Assembly: GCA_016748015.1 (NCBI GenBank)
Contig: JAAOMT010000200.1
Span: 618,984-682,983 of the forward strand
Length of the DNA stretch: 64,000 nt
Origin: Geosiphon pyriformis
Taxonomy: Eukaryota; Glomeromycota; Glomeromycetes; Archaeosporales; Geosiphonaceae
Direction: 5' to 3'
In this document: positions 47,065 through 57,815 of the stretch, piece after piece
How the letters are laid out: every line of letters begins with the position of its first letter
Numbering within the stretch: position 1 is the first letter of the stretch
Made by a program: the position numbers and the translations under genes
The notes under the pieces: model-generated
What the model was told of the DNA's origin: nothing
What the model saw: only the letters and a program-made list of their open reading frames with translations
The model's database searches: none

Positions 47065-49871
47065 ATGTCTCTGCAACAACTGCTCTCTGGTGGCTCTGAT
47101 TGTGGTCAGAACAACTCTATGGCTGGTCTGAGGAAGCAGTTTTCACAAGATGAATCACTAAAAAAGGTGCGAATAAAGCACAAATCTCTTACAATACGTA
47201 GAAAGCCAATTTCATTTTATCACTTTCGGTTTATAGGATAAGTTCCTACATAACCCAGCTGGAGAAGGTTCTTCTCGAGGGGTAACTTCAGGTTTTATCC
47301 AGCTGATGTCGAGTTGGTTTCTCTGGTTCTTCCAAAAGCTAAAGTTCCTATCACGTTCATTAGTCGTTTAGAATGACAAGTAGCATAGGTCTCTTGCAGA
47401 AGGACGAAGTTGGTACCTTCCAGTTCCATTTGTTAAAATACTACACTTTTAAATCGGCTAAGTTTAATATCGGTTTTTTGCTAGTTCGAAGAATTTTTTG
47501 CTGGAAGTGACCAAGCAAACCCTACCAAATCATTCCAATTTAATCAAATGGGCAAAGAGCTGAATGAAATTCAGGGTCATAAAAAGCTAGACTGGGTTAA
47601 TGAGTTTCAAAATCGGTCTCAATCTACACCGTTCATCTCTTTGCCAATTTCCGAATATGACCATTTTGACAAAATTTTCGAACAGGGTCGCAATGGAGGT
47701 ATGCACTTCACTTTCAAAAAATCGTAATAACATCACACATCAATCTGAATTTTTAACTTGATTTAAAGAAAACTGGGTGCAAGGATTTTCCGAGTCTCAA
47801 AACGTTTCTCCCAATCGTGATGGAGAAATGTTACCGGAAGAACGTGCCGCGTTTGAGACAGCATTTGATGAAGCTAAAAGAGGTACAACAAGGAACGTTC
47901 TTTGCGTTATCATCCTTTCTAAAAAAAATTTAATATGAACTTCATTTGTAGGTGTTGAATGGCAAACTGAGTTTATTCATCAGAGTGGGTCATGGGTGAA
48001 AGAATCTCAAAAAGAGCTTGATTCGGTAGTGATCTCTAATGCCACGAAAACAAAGCTAGCAATAACCGCTGGCGCATTATTGGATGTAGTTGAAGGAGAA
48101 ACAAACCCAAAATTCCAAAATTCTGATTTTTTAAAACTTATGAAAAACTTTCGAGATCAAAAGATGGTTATTGAACGAAATAAAGTGGTAGAACAAAAGG
48201 TCCCTGTCTCACCAATATGGGCCCCTGAATTCAACTTACAACAAAAGTCCTCGTGGGCTTCCGAGTTCAATGAACAGAGATCAATGAATTTTAATCCGCT
48301 AATTAGTTCAACTGATAACGGTTGGAAATCGGAATTCCTAATGACTCTAGGTGAAAAAGCTTCCAGTTCTGCTATTAATCAAAATTTTGTGCTTCAAAAA
48401 AAAAGATTTGACGAGGAATTTGAAAAACAATGGAATAAAAATGAAACGCGAAACCGTGTTCTACAAGTTAAAAATCCAAATAATTGGTCTTCTGAATTTT
48501 TAGGATCTACCGGCGTTGAAGATTTTTCAAAATCAGCAATGGATTTTGAAAGAGAAAGTTATAATAAAGAACTTGAAAAAAAATGGAACGAATACGCTAT
48601 AAGGGAAAATTTCCTTCCACTTCCTGATTTGTCGGAATTGAAAGAATTTGACAGAAAATTAGGCCCAACAACTCAGGGTGAAGTTGTCAAACATCAATTC
48701 AATTCCCTTAATTATGCTCAAGAATTTACTAGAATTGATCAAGCAGCAGAAAGCCAAGAAAGGAGAGAGTGGAATGATATGCAAAACGATTGGGAAAAAT
48801 ATGAACCCCATAACACGGGCTATATCACAAGCTTTCATGATTATGACAATTACATATTCCAATCGAAAAATCCATGTTTTGATATAGGCAACCAAATAAT
48901 TAACCAAAATATATATCAGGGACATTTGGGAGAATCAATTTTGGCCTTAGAAGCAACTGTTCAAATAGATTCGCAAAATGCTAGCGCATGGTACCAATTG
49001 GGTATTAGGCAACAGGAGAACGAGCAAGAAACCCAAGCGATTTTAGCTTTGCGAAAAGCTGTTTCTGTCGATCCTACATTATCAGATGCATGGTTGGCCC
49101 TTGCCGTCTCGTACAGTAACAAAGACTTACTAGCACATCTATACGATGCATTAGAATCTTGGGTTAAAACACATGATCGGTACTTTCAGTTACTTGTACA
49201 AGAACGAAGTGAGAGTAATTTATCGAGTCGTCACCGCCTTCTTACAAATGCCCTTCTGGAAGCAGCGATCTCAAACCCTGGCAAAAATCTTGATCCCGAT
49301 GTACAAATTGGCTTAGGTGTATTATTTAATGTTGGAAAAGAGTATCATAAAGCTGCTGACTGTTTCCAAGCTGCCCTTACAATGCGACCCAATGTAAGGA
49401 GTAATGTTTATTTATTCTCAGCTTTTATAATATATTAATAAATTATTATTATTATTATTATTCTTGTTGTTATTATGATTATGATTTAAGGATTTTCTTT
49501 TGTGGAATAAATTGGGAGCAACATTAGTAAATGCCGGTGAATACGAAAAAGCAATAAACGCTTATTTCAATGTGCTTGAAATAAACCCGGCATATATTCG
49601 AGCACGTTATAATCTTGCCCTGAGCTGCCAAAGTTTAAAACTCTACAAAGAAGCAGCTGATCACCTTTTAGCGGCGTTGACATTACAAAATGAAATTTCT
49701 CTGCAAAAGGGTTGGAATGATGCAGAAGTTAGCAAACCATTTATGAACCGCATAACTACAAATCTTTGGGATTCACTAAAGGTCTGTTGCGAATCAATGC
49801 AGCGTGAAGATTTGGTTGCAAAATGTGTAGGACTAGACCTTGAGGCATTTAGGTCCGATTTCGACTTTTAG
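47065..49871 (+). CDS. PEX5: Peroxisomal targeting signal 1 receptor PEX5, six exons
   Basis: Exons 47065-47166, 47237-47281, 47485-47698, 47769-47882, 47952-49393 and 49491-49871 join in frame to 765 residues. The N-terminus MSLQQLLSGGSDCGQ carries the conserved Cys (13) used for export-linked ubiquitination in the family. Seven WxxxF motifs, which bind PEX14/PEX13, are at 86 WVNEF, 123 WVQGF, 162 WQTEF, 248 WAPEF, 260 WASEF, 283 WKSEF and 337 WSSEF. From about residue 478 to the end are TPR repeats (SAWYQLGIRQQENEQETQAI; DFLLWNKLGATLVNAGEYEK; AYIRARYNLALSCQSLKLYK) that bind the C-terminal SKL signal. The protein shuttles between cytosol and the peroxisome membrane to import matrix enzymes. 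Full length for the family, with no defect seen. Confidence 0.95.
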
Positions 49872-50842
49872 TCAGACGGTGGGCAGATGATCCCACCTTA
49901 GGATTTGTTGAAAGTCTTTATACATTTTGAATATGAACTGCTTGTACCTTTCTTATTAGATTGATGTGCTAGGGTGTCCCTGTTAAAATTTAAAATATGT
50001 TATTTTTAAATTGCAAATTTCGTTCAATATGAGATATGAGCGTTGTTTATGTTAGTTTATTAATCCGAAAAAATATAAACTGGTAACTCAATGTGGTTTT
50101 CCGATATTTAGAGTCATCACGAATCAGTAATAGTCACCACGAATCAATAATAGTCACCACGAATCAATAATAGTCACCGCGACTCAAAAGTATATCTGTC
50201 ATTTCATCACTTCGAGTCATTGCTAACCATTACGAGTCATCTGTAGTCAATAAGACTCATTATTGAGTCATGTTTAATTTTCTTCGAAAATTCGAGTCAT
50301 CACAAATCAACTATGATAAGAGAATTTGGAAAACCCAGCATGCTGGTAGAAATAATATTGGTTAGAAGGAGCTCACTTGCACAAATTCAAGAGCCTTTTG
50401 ATTATTGAGAGAAGGGTCTGGTCACTGCTTTATCTTCCCTCAAAGGCTGAAAGAGGGATTTGCTTTCTGTATTATACAGAGATAAATTCAAATAGCAGCA
50501 AATTTCTAAAATAGTTAATCCACGTGATAAACACAAGCCAAATCAAAGAAACCAAAGCAATCTTTTGAATTCAAAATGTGAGATTAAAAAATTAACATTC
50601 TCTGATGTTTTTTCCAAACGATTGAGTTTATTACCAGAAAGTTTTTTTTCAAAATTGTTCAATTTATTTATTATTTTTTAATTAACCAATGAAACAGTGT
50701 TTACTGAATTGTGGGAAGCTAGATAATTGAATTAAAATTGTGTTTACTTGAGCAATCTTTCTAATGATATTTTAAGGCTAATTCATGTTGTAAAATTTAC
50801 TTTTTCTTTAATCTTTTATGACTTTTCAACTTTGAAGAAACA
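49872..50842. other. PEX5 3' flank and intergenic DNA
   Basis: The first part should hold the PEX5 3' untranslated region. A short tandem repeat and a cluster of gagtca words lie at 50110-50310. The rest is AT-rich with no gene seen. Confidence 0.4.
50111..50190. repeat. 20-bp tandem repeat
   Basis: About four units of gaatcaataatagtcaccac with small changes. Further gagtca/gactca words follow to 50310 at irregular spacing. Confidence 0.8.
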
Positions 50843-51061
50843 ATGTCCAAATTTCTTTCTCATGGAAAACTCTTCACACATCGAATTGAAATAGAAACCA
50901 CCAATATCTTGTTGAAAGAGCTTGCCATGAAATTAAGATTTCATCAAAATCATCCAGAATCCCTCTTTATGTTTTTTAAAACAAAGACTACTGAAAAGGG
51001 AATCATTCAAATTGACTCAAAAAAAAGTTATTCTTTTCAAAAGATACTTGACAATTGCTAA
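50843..51061 (+). CDS. Hypothetical 72-residue ORF
   Basis: ATG-started, MSKFLSHGKLFTHRIEIETT..., no stop for 72 codons and a mixed composition in AT-rich surroundings. No domain recognised and no clear splice partners. It may be a small gene, an exon or chance. Confidence 0.2.
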   Translation: MSKFLSHGKLFTHRIEIETTNILLKELAMKLRFHQNHPESLFMFFKTKTTEKGIIQIDSKKSYSFQKILDNC

Positions 51062-51243
51062 ATGTGTCATTAACTACCAATATTTTCCCAAACAGGGATT
51101 CAAATTAAGTCATCCTTAGCTTTTTAGCTCTGCTTGAACACTCAATTTAATGGATTCAAATCATAGTAAATGAAAAAAAAAAGGTGTATTATCATTTTAT
51201 ACATGATTTTATGAGACCTAAGTTATGTACAATCAAACCTAAG

Positions 51244-52358
51244 ATAATCCAACCAATAAAGATACAATACATTGGCAAGTTCACAGAACTGAAATTTTAA
51301 CAATTTTCAGACCAAATTATTTTGATAATACTGGATTACTATCTAGATATTACAGATAGTACTTAGACTTCGATGGAGCTCAGTTTTGAGGAGGAGATTA
51401 TGTTATCAGTAGAAATTTAAGATATTAGTTAGCATAAAATTACTCTTATAATTTCCATTATTAATTAGTATATATTATCATTTCAAATTATCACTTATTA
51501 TCTCATCAAATTATCCGAATTACTAATCAATTAATAATCTGATTTATACAATACACAAATATGATGATCAGATCATGCAATACTCCAAATCATGTAACAT
51601 TTAAGAATTCACTGAAATTTGTAAAATTTTGTGAAATAATTTAATAGTTCACCAAAATCCTAAATAGTTTGTAGAAATAACTTGTAGTTCATTAAAATGT
51701 ATCTTTAGTTTGTCAAAACCATAGCAGAAAAAAAGTTCAAGTTCATAGACTAGTCCTATAACAAGTTGTATAAAAGAAGAGCTTCTCTTTTTGAGAAAAT
51801 ATATCTTTAGTTAGAATCAATTATTTTTTATATATCTTTACAAAAGTAATAAAAATTAAATACTTCAAAAACCCAAATTCCTTAATTATTTACACTTAAA
51901 ATTCTCTTAAATTCTAACTAATGTTTTGAAATTGATTAGCTACCAATTTTAAGAATTCGTTAGTGATTTCAGGCCTGAACAGAAGACAATTCTTTTAACA
52001 AAATTCCTTTTCTTTTACATTTCTTTTATTTATTTATTTTCTTATTATTATCATTAGAGTAGCCTATAGATAAAATTTCTGTAAAAAAGTTGACTTTTAT
52101 AGCAAAGTAACTACACATTTTAGAAAGCTTTCAGATGAGCATTTTCTGAAAAAGAGTTGACTTTCATTGTAAAGTAACTATACAAATAACTGGTATGAAA
52201 TTGGCCATTTTATTTATAAGCCCAGCAGTTCAAATTATAGAAGATAATTTGAAGATAAATTCAGTTATCAGATATTTACTAACTTTTAATAATTAAAAAT
52301 TAACAGCAAAATAACATCAATAACATACAGAAAAAGAGACCAAAAACTCTCAATAACA
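51244..52358 (+). mobile_element. 5'-truncated Gypsy GA copy 3: end of extra ORF, PPT and 3' LTR
   Basis: 51244-51400 aligns with 17622-17778 of GA copy 1 (accaataaagatacaataca, then cattggcaagttcacagaac). The polypurine tract is kept at 51388-51400, and a 958-bp LTR follows (51401-52358, TGTTATC to AATAACA). The right flank begins atgg inside LINE C. The left break abuts single-copy DNA beside PEX5, so the rest of the element was lost. More AT-rich than copies 1 and 2. Confidence 0.85.
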
Positions 52359-54060
52359 ATGGCTAACACCCAGAGTTAAGCTGGAAAACCATTAGTTCAA
52401 ATGTATCTAATCTTTTAGCTAACTTATCAACTTGTTCTACAAGATTAGTAAGACTGTATTTAAGAGCAGTAAACATATTATTTACTTTTACAGATATTAA
52501 TAAAGAAGATTTAACATTCAAAGATAAACCAATGTCAAAAAAAACTAAAAATACAACATAAATAGGAACACCATCAGCAATTTGTGTTCATATTTTACCA
52601 CCAAAAAAAACTGGATAAGCAATAAACACCTGTTTTTTCTTATATATACTAGCTAATTATACTTAATCTTAAAAAGTAACCAGTTTTATACTACAACTAC
52701 TCAAATTTTTATCAAATAAAACACATATCAAAAATATAATTAAATTGTTTATACTAAGCACAAACAGCCAAAAACATAACAGCCCAATATAAATACACAT
52801 TTTTAAAAACTAAAATAGAACTAATGACAGTTTTTTTTAAAGTTTTATTAAAAAAACAAATAATAATACATCTGTTATGCTTATATATTTCCAAATTATG
52901 GCCAATTAAACAAGTTTTTCTACTATATAATGCCAAAAAATCAAAAACTTATGTGCAATAGTATTAACTAATAAAATATACAGCAAAGTTTAATAACAAT
53001 CTCTAAATATTTATGTTTATTTATTTTTAACAGCTTTAACTACATAAACAGAATTTTTTTCCATAAATAATAACTATTTAACTGTAACCAAATCAGCAAT
53101 TTTAGCAGACTTAAACTTAATTAAAACTTTTTGTTAAAGACTAATTAGTTGTATTTTAATAAAAACAATCTTATTAAATCTAAAAAGAGCCAATTTTACA
53201 GCCAATTTGAAAAGATTAACTGAAATTTCTTTGATAATCACTTTTTAATTGATATAATTATTTATTTTTTTAATATTATTATTCATTAAAATTTTTTTAT
53301 AGAAAGCTATTTTCTTGGTCTTGTTTAAATTTAATTCAGATATAAAATATAATCTAATAATTTCGGAAAATTTTAAGAGAATAAACACTCTCCAAAACTA
53401 TTAACATAATAAAATATTTTTTTTACAGTTATTAACTTATTATTAGTAGTTTTATTAAACACTATAAAAAGCTTAATATTTAATGTAAAAGATTTAATTA
53501 AATTAAAACTCTGTTTTTCTAAAACATATAATTTAATTAATAGCAACTGTTTAAAGTTAACAAATTTGGGAAATAGAAATACCAAAACATTATTACTATT
53601 ATTCAAGTTCTTAAAAAAAATCTTTGGTGGACAACCTAAAATATATATTTTAATGTATATTTTTTTGGCATAATTTTTTTTATTAACTTTCAAAGCATCC
53701 AAGTTAGCATAACTAATTTTTTTAGTAACTGTATTTTTTATGTTGCTTGTTTTACTAACCACTTTATTATTCCAAGACTTTTTATGTTCAATGTTACCAA
53801 ATTTTATATCTGTAAGACTAAGAAAGCTAACAGATATATTAACTAAATTATTATTTGTTTTAAGTTTTATTAATTTCTTAGGCTTTTTATAAAAAACCAT
53901 AAAAATAAACACTTTTAACATACTTTTTTTTATGCCAAAACAGATTTTTAAATCAGCCAAACTAAAATCAAAATCATTAACAGAAAAATTCACTAGATTT
54001 ATAACAATAAATAAAAGTATATTAAAAAAAATAACTGAAAAAACATTAGATAAAAAAAAT
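52359..54060 (-). mobile_element. LINE C: decayed ORF1 part of a LINE
   Basis: Minus-strand LINE with only ORF1 left, cut off at its 3' side by GA copy 3. The stretch next to the break (atggctaacacccagag, then ttaagctggaaaacc) matches LINE B at 32011-32045. Going 5', the knuckle region, RRM-like region and N-terminal part follow in order. Strong A/T enrichment. Confidence 0.8.
53373..53993 (-). pseudogene. LINE C ORF1 N-terminal fragment, still open for 206 codons
   Basis: Aligns with LINE B ORF1: VFYKKPKKLIKLK with FFKKPNKPGAFSV, KSWNNKVVSK with RSWGSKMENK, LLLIKLYVLEKQSFNLIKSF with LLSTELYALEKQSFKPVKLF, and TVKKIFYYVNSF with IIKKIFYQIYDF. Residues have drifted to Lys, Asn, Ile, Leu and Phe, as expected from loss of G and C. 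The frame ends where ORF1 loses its match. Confidence 0.75.
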
Positions 54061-54119
54061 AAAAAACTATTTTTTTAACAATTTAATACTCTTATTATAA
54101 TCAAAAAATCAATAAAAAA

Positions 54120-55060
54120 AGAGTTTATAATTTATTATTTTATATTATTTAATATTTTTATTAATTATTGTATATTATTTTGTATTATTATATATTATTA
54201 TATATTAAATTATGTTTTTTCTTATAATTAATTAGTTTTTTATTTGAATAATAATACTTAATTCAAAATTTGTAAATTTAAAAAATTTGTTAAAAATGCT
54301 ATTAATAATTATAAATTATTTTACATAAATTATTTTTTTTAATTTAAATTTTTTTAAAAGTTTTTAAATTATATAAAAATAATAATATATAGTTTTAATA
54401 AAATTTTTTTTAAATAAGTTGGCTTTAAATTTTAATTTTTTTTTAATCAACAAATTTTATTTGTTATACAGACTTTTAAATATGAAATTAAATTAGATTC
54501 TATAATTAATTATATATTGCAAATTGTTAAAACTAAGTAAAAAAATTGCTTGTTTAAAATAATTATTTTTAAAATTATATTAACAAAAAATTTAATATTT
54601 GATTATATTTTTTTTAACCAAATTTGAACAGACTTTTAGTTAACAAAAATTTTTTAAATAACAGATTGATTATTTTTAATTTAAATTGTATTATTAATAA
54701 ATATATTAATTACTAAATAAAAAATTATATAAGTTTTAATTTTTGTTTTAACAACAAACTTGATATTAATTTTATATTTATTTAAACTTTTATGTTTTTT
54801 AATCTTACATAAAAAAAATTATACAAATTATAAGAAATTAATTTAAGCTATTATATATTTTGTAATTATTTGTTAAATTAAAATTTATTAAAATTTTGTT
54901 AATTTTATTATTATAAATACAACCAAAAAATTTGATAAATTTTTTGCATATTTTAATTTTAAATAAACTGTTTGTTAAATAGTAATAGCTTATTAAATTA
55001 TAAAATTTTCACATATTTTATAAAATTAATTACAAAAAAAAAACTTCTTTCTTTTGTTTA
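54120..55060 (-). mobile_element. Fossil LINE reverse-transcriptase fragment
   Basis: Nearly pure A/T, but 54530-54620 aligns with LINE A 21515-21605 (aaaattgcttgtttaaaata against aaactgcttgtttgagatag). 54895-55020 aligns with 22075-22200 (aaccaaaaaatttgataaat against tgccaaaaaatcgaataaat). Order and spacing are preserved. The part 54120-54420 has no confident match. Confidence 0.6.
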
Positions 55061-55148
55061 TCCTAAATTCCCAAAAATAAGCCAAAATATTTTTTGAAAG
55101 AAGTTTTTTTCTGTTTTCATCATTCAGCATACTAATTCCAAACTGTTT

Positions 55149-57815
55149 GTGCTTGATTATGAGGCTATCATTGGCCCTAGTATTGCAGTTCTAAACAAGT
55201 CTATTATGGAGCCTAGCTTTAATATTGGTGTCAAATCTGCTGAGTTCAGAAAGAAGAGAAAAGGTGGTGTTTTGGAGAATAATATTGGTAATAGAAAATT
55301 TGCTGCTGCTAAAGTATCAAATAGTTGTTCTTGGGATTCTGAAACCAGTGATACTACTGAATCTGATAGTGTGGATATAGAAAAAGAATGTTTAATTGAG
55401 AAAACCAGCTTTGATTATGAAGATAGTAGAGCTTTTGCTGAAGAGAATTCAGAGCAAATACTTAAAAGTTTGAAGATTCTTACCAAGAAGGCACTTGGAA
55501 AGCCATTGGGGAAAATTAACTTCTTGGATGATGATATTGATAATATATTTTTGGACAAACCTGTGGTTTTCCCTCCCCCTCAAAAGAACTTGGTCAATGT
55601 TTCTGTTAGGAAGTTTTTTGCTTTGGACATTAGTTTGGATAATGTTGTTAAAAATTCTGTTCAGGAAAAGCTTGTGGTTGTCAAAAAATTATTTTCAAGA
55701 ATCAATGGTTTTGGGAGGACTTCTATCTCCTCAAAATTTGCTGGAATCATCAAGGCGACATTCACTTCTGAATCAAGTTTGGCACAGGCTTCTAAAAAGA
55801 CTGAAGAAGTGAAGATCTTGGTAAACTCTAATCTCAAAAAATCATCTGGGCATTCAGATCAGGCTGTGGTATTAAAAAAAATTTCTGTTGGAACATCAAC
55901 TGAGGCTGTACACACTGCGCTATCTAGTTTTGGTGTGGTAGTGTCAATCAAAATGCAGTTAGTAAATTTGTGGCAGAAGGCTATAATTGAATTTAGTAAG
56001 AGTGAACAGACTAATTTAATCACAGCTTGTTGATCTATCCTAATTGGGAAGGATGCTGTGCATGTAACCAGGGCTGATCAAAACAAAGAATCATGAAACA
56101 TGAAAGATCAACATAGGGCTTTGCTCTATACTCTGCCAATAGGAATGACTGTTTATGACATTTGGAATTATATTGGCTCTGTAGTGGAAAAACATATGTA
56201 ATAGATTGTCATTCTGTTATGTATGCTTGAGCCAGATGTGCTGTTGTTTGTTTTAAATTGGCTGATTCCTTTGAATGCTGTTATGAAAACTACTTTAGTT
56301 TTAAGGAATGTAAATATGCATTGGTCTCCTTTGGGTTTTTCTAAATGTGCTGAGTGTGAGAAATTGAGTCATATATCTTTGGGCTGTGCTGTGGATGGGA
56401 ATCTCTCCTCTGAGAAACCTTCTTGCAGACCTTTTTCAGACATAGATAAAAGCAGATTGGCAACCATTTATGCCAAGCATTCAGTTCTGATTGCTTGTTC
56501 TGTTGCTTTTGGTAGAGTTTCTTGGGCAAAAATTGCTGGTAGAAATGTTTTTTCCCCTTTCCTTGTGCGGAAAGTGTCAGTCAATTCTGGCTTCTCTTCG
56601 GAGATGAAGCCTACCTTCCTAATATGAGTGATGTTGAAAAAAAGTTTGCTGTTTTGGAAAGCAGTTTTACCAGTTTCATGAAACAAATTAGTGAGTTGGC
56701 TAAGAGGTTGGACTCATTAATGCTGACAGTTTTCTAGCCTAGCCTTGAATGTCAACTGCCAGTGACCCCTCCCATCACAGGATCGGATGGATGATGTAGT
56801 GATGGGAAAGGGTTTGGGTGAGGCTACAAGTGGTAAAACTGCTATGACTTCGGAATCTTCTGCTTCTTTTGAAGTAAAAAGATTGGAAAACATATTGGAA
56901 GAACTTTCTGCTTTGGTGTTATAGGGCTGTTTTCTTGGTATATTTTAATTGTTAATCTCCCATTTTAATTGCAATCAGTTTCTTATGAGTTTCTCTATTT
57001 TATGTGTTGGATATTAATGATAATGTACTGAAAGTTTTTTCTTAATGTTGTGATGTAAGTCTTCTCTTTAATTCTAGTTGTCTTTGTATGTTGTGTATTT
57101 TTTCCCAGAGACTAATCTGAAATCTACCCACTGTTTGGGATTTTTTCTGAGGCTATCCTTGCAATTGTCTAATGTGTTTTTCTAATCTAGAAACACGAAA
57201 TGTTAATGGTCTTTTCGCGATTTCCCCAAGTATATAATAAAGCTTTTTTAATTTAATTAGTAACCACATAAATAATCTTGATCAGAGATTATTCTTCCAA
57301 AGGGTTCAAAGATGGAATGATAGTTTTATTTGCTAAAAAGAGTATGTGAATTTTATTGTTAATCTCATAATTGTAATGTTCATTCAATTTATTATTTTTT
57401 TTATTAATTATTTTTGAATAAGATTTTATTTAGATATTTGTTGCTTTTAGTTGAAGCTTGTTCTATTCTTCATCATTAAAAACTATTGTATATATATATA
57501 ATTATTGTTTTACAAAATAATGTCTTGTAATACTCTATTTCTGTTATTTCTAAATAATGCTTGCTGCTATTGTGAAATAGTGCTTACTACTTTTGCATGA
57601 TAGTGCTTGCTGCTATTGTAAAATAGTACTTGCTGTTATTTGTAAATTATTTCTTTTTTATAACTTGTTGCTGTGCTATTTCATGATTGGCTAATTTATA
57701 TTATTTATAATTCTTATTAAATTCTTGAACTGTAACATTGGTTCTAAGTCTTACAGCAAGATTTGATGGTTCAATTTTGGCTGGCAGTGCATTTTCCAAA
57801 CCTTTTTCTCAATGA
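55149..57815 (+). pseudogene. LINE D ORF1: RRM-like and CCHC protein, split by solo LTR
   Basis: Open from 55149 (first ATG in frame 55206, MEPSFNIGVKSAEFRKKRKG) to 56033. The TGA there stands at a Trp that LINE A and B keep (KWSFL, KWSVL). The RRM-like segment is AVVLKKISVGTSTEAVHTAL...IKMQLVNLWQKAIIEFSK (about 55860-56010). A perfect CCHC knuckle CAECEKLSHISLGC lies at 56346-56387, then FGRVSWAKIAG. After a frame change the C-terminal coiled coil (VKRLENILEELSALV) is split by the insertion. Excised, it ends LSLTARFDGSILAGSAFSK-PFSQ-TGA, matching the LINE A and B ends. Confidence 0.83.
56917..57737. mobile_element. Solo-LTR-like insertion in LINE D ORF1 (TSD ttgg)
   Basis: 821 bp from TGTTATAG to CTGTAACA, flanked by ttgg at 56913-56916 and 57738-57741. 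Excision restores the ORF1 frame across the junction. Noncoding; a TATA-like agtatataataaagc is at about 57229, and short repeats of tgcttgctgctattgt type lie at about 57555-57630. Confidence 0.85.
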
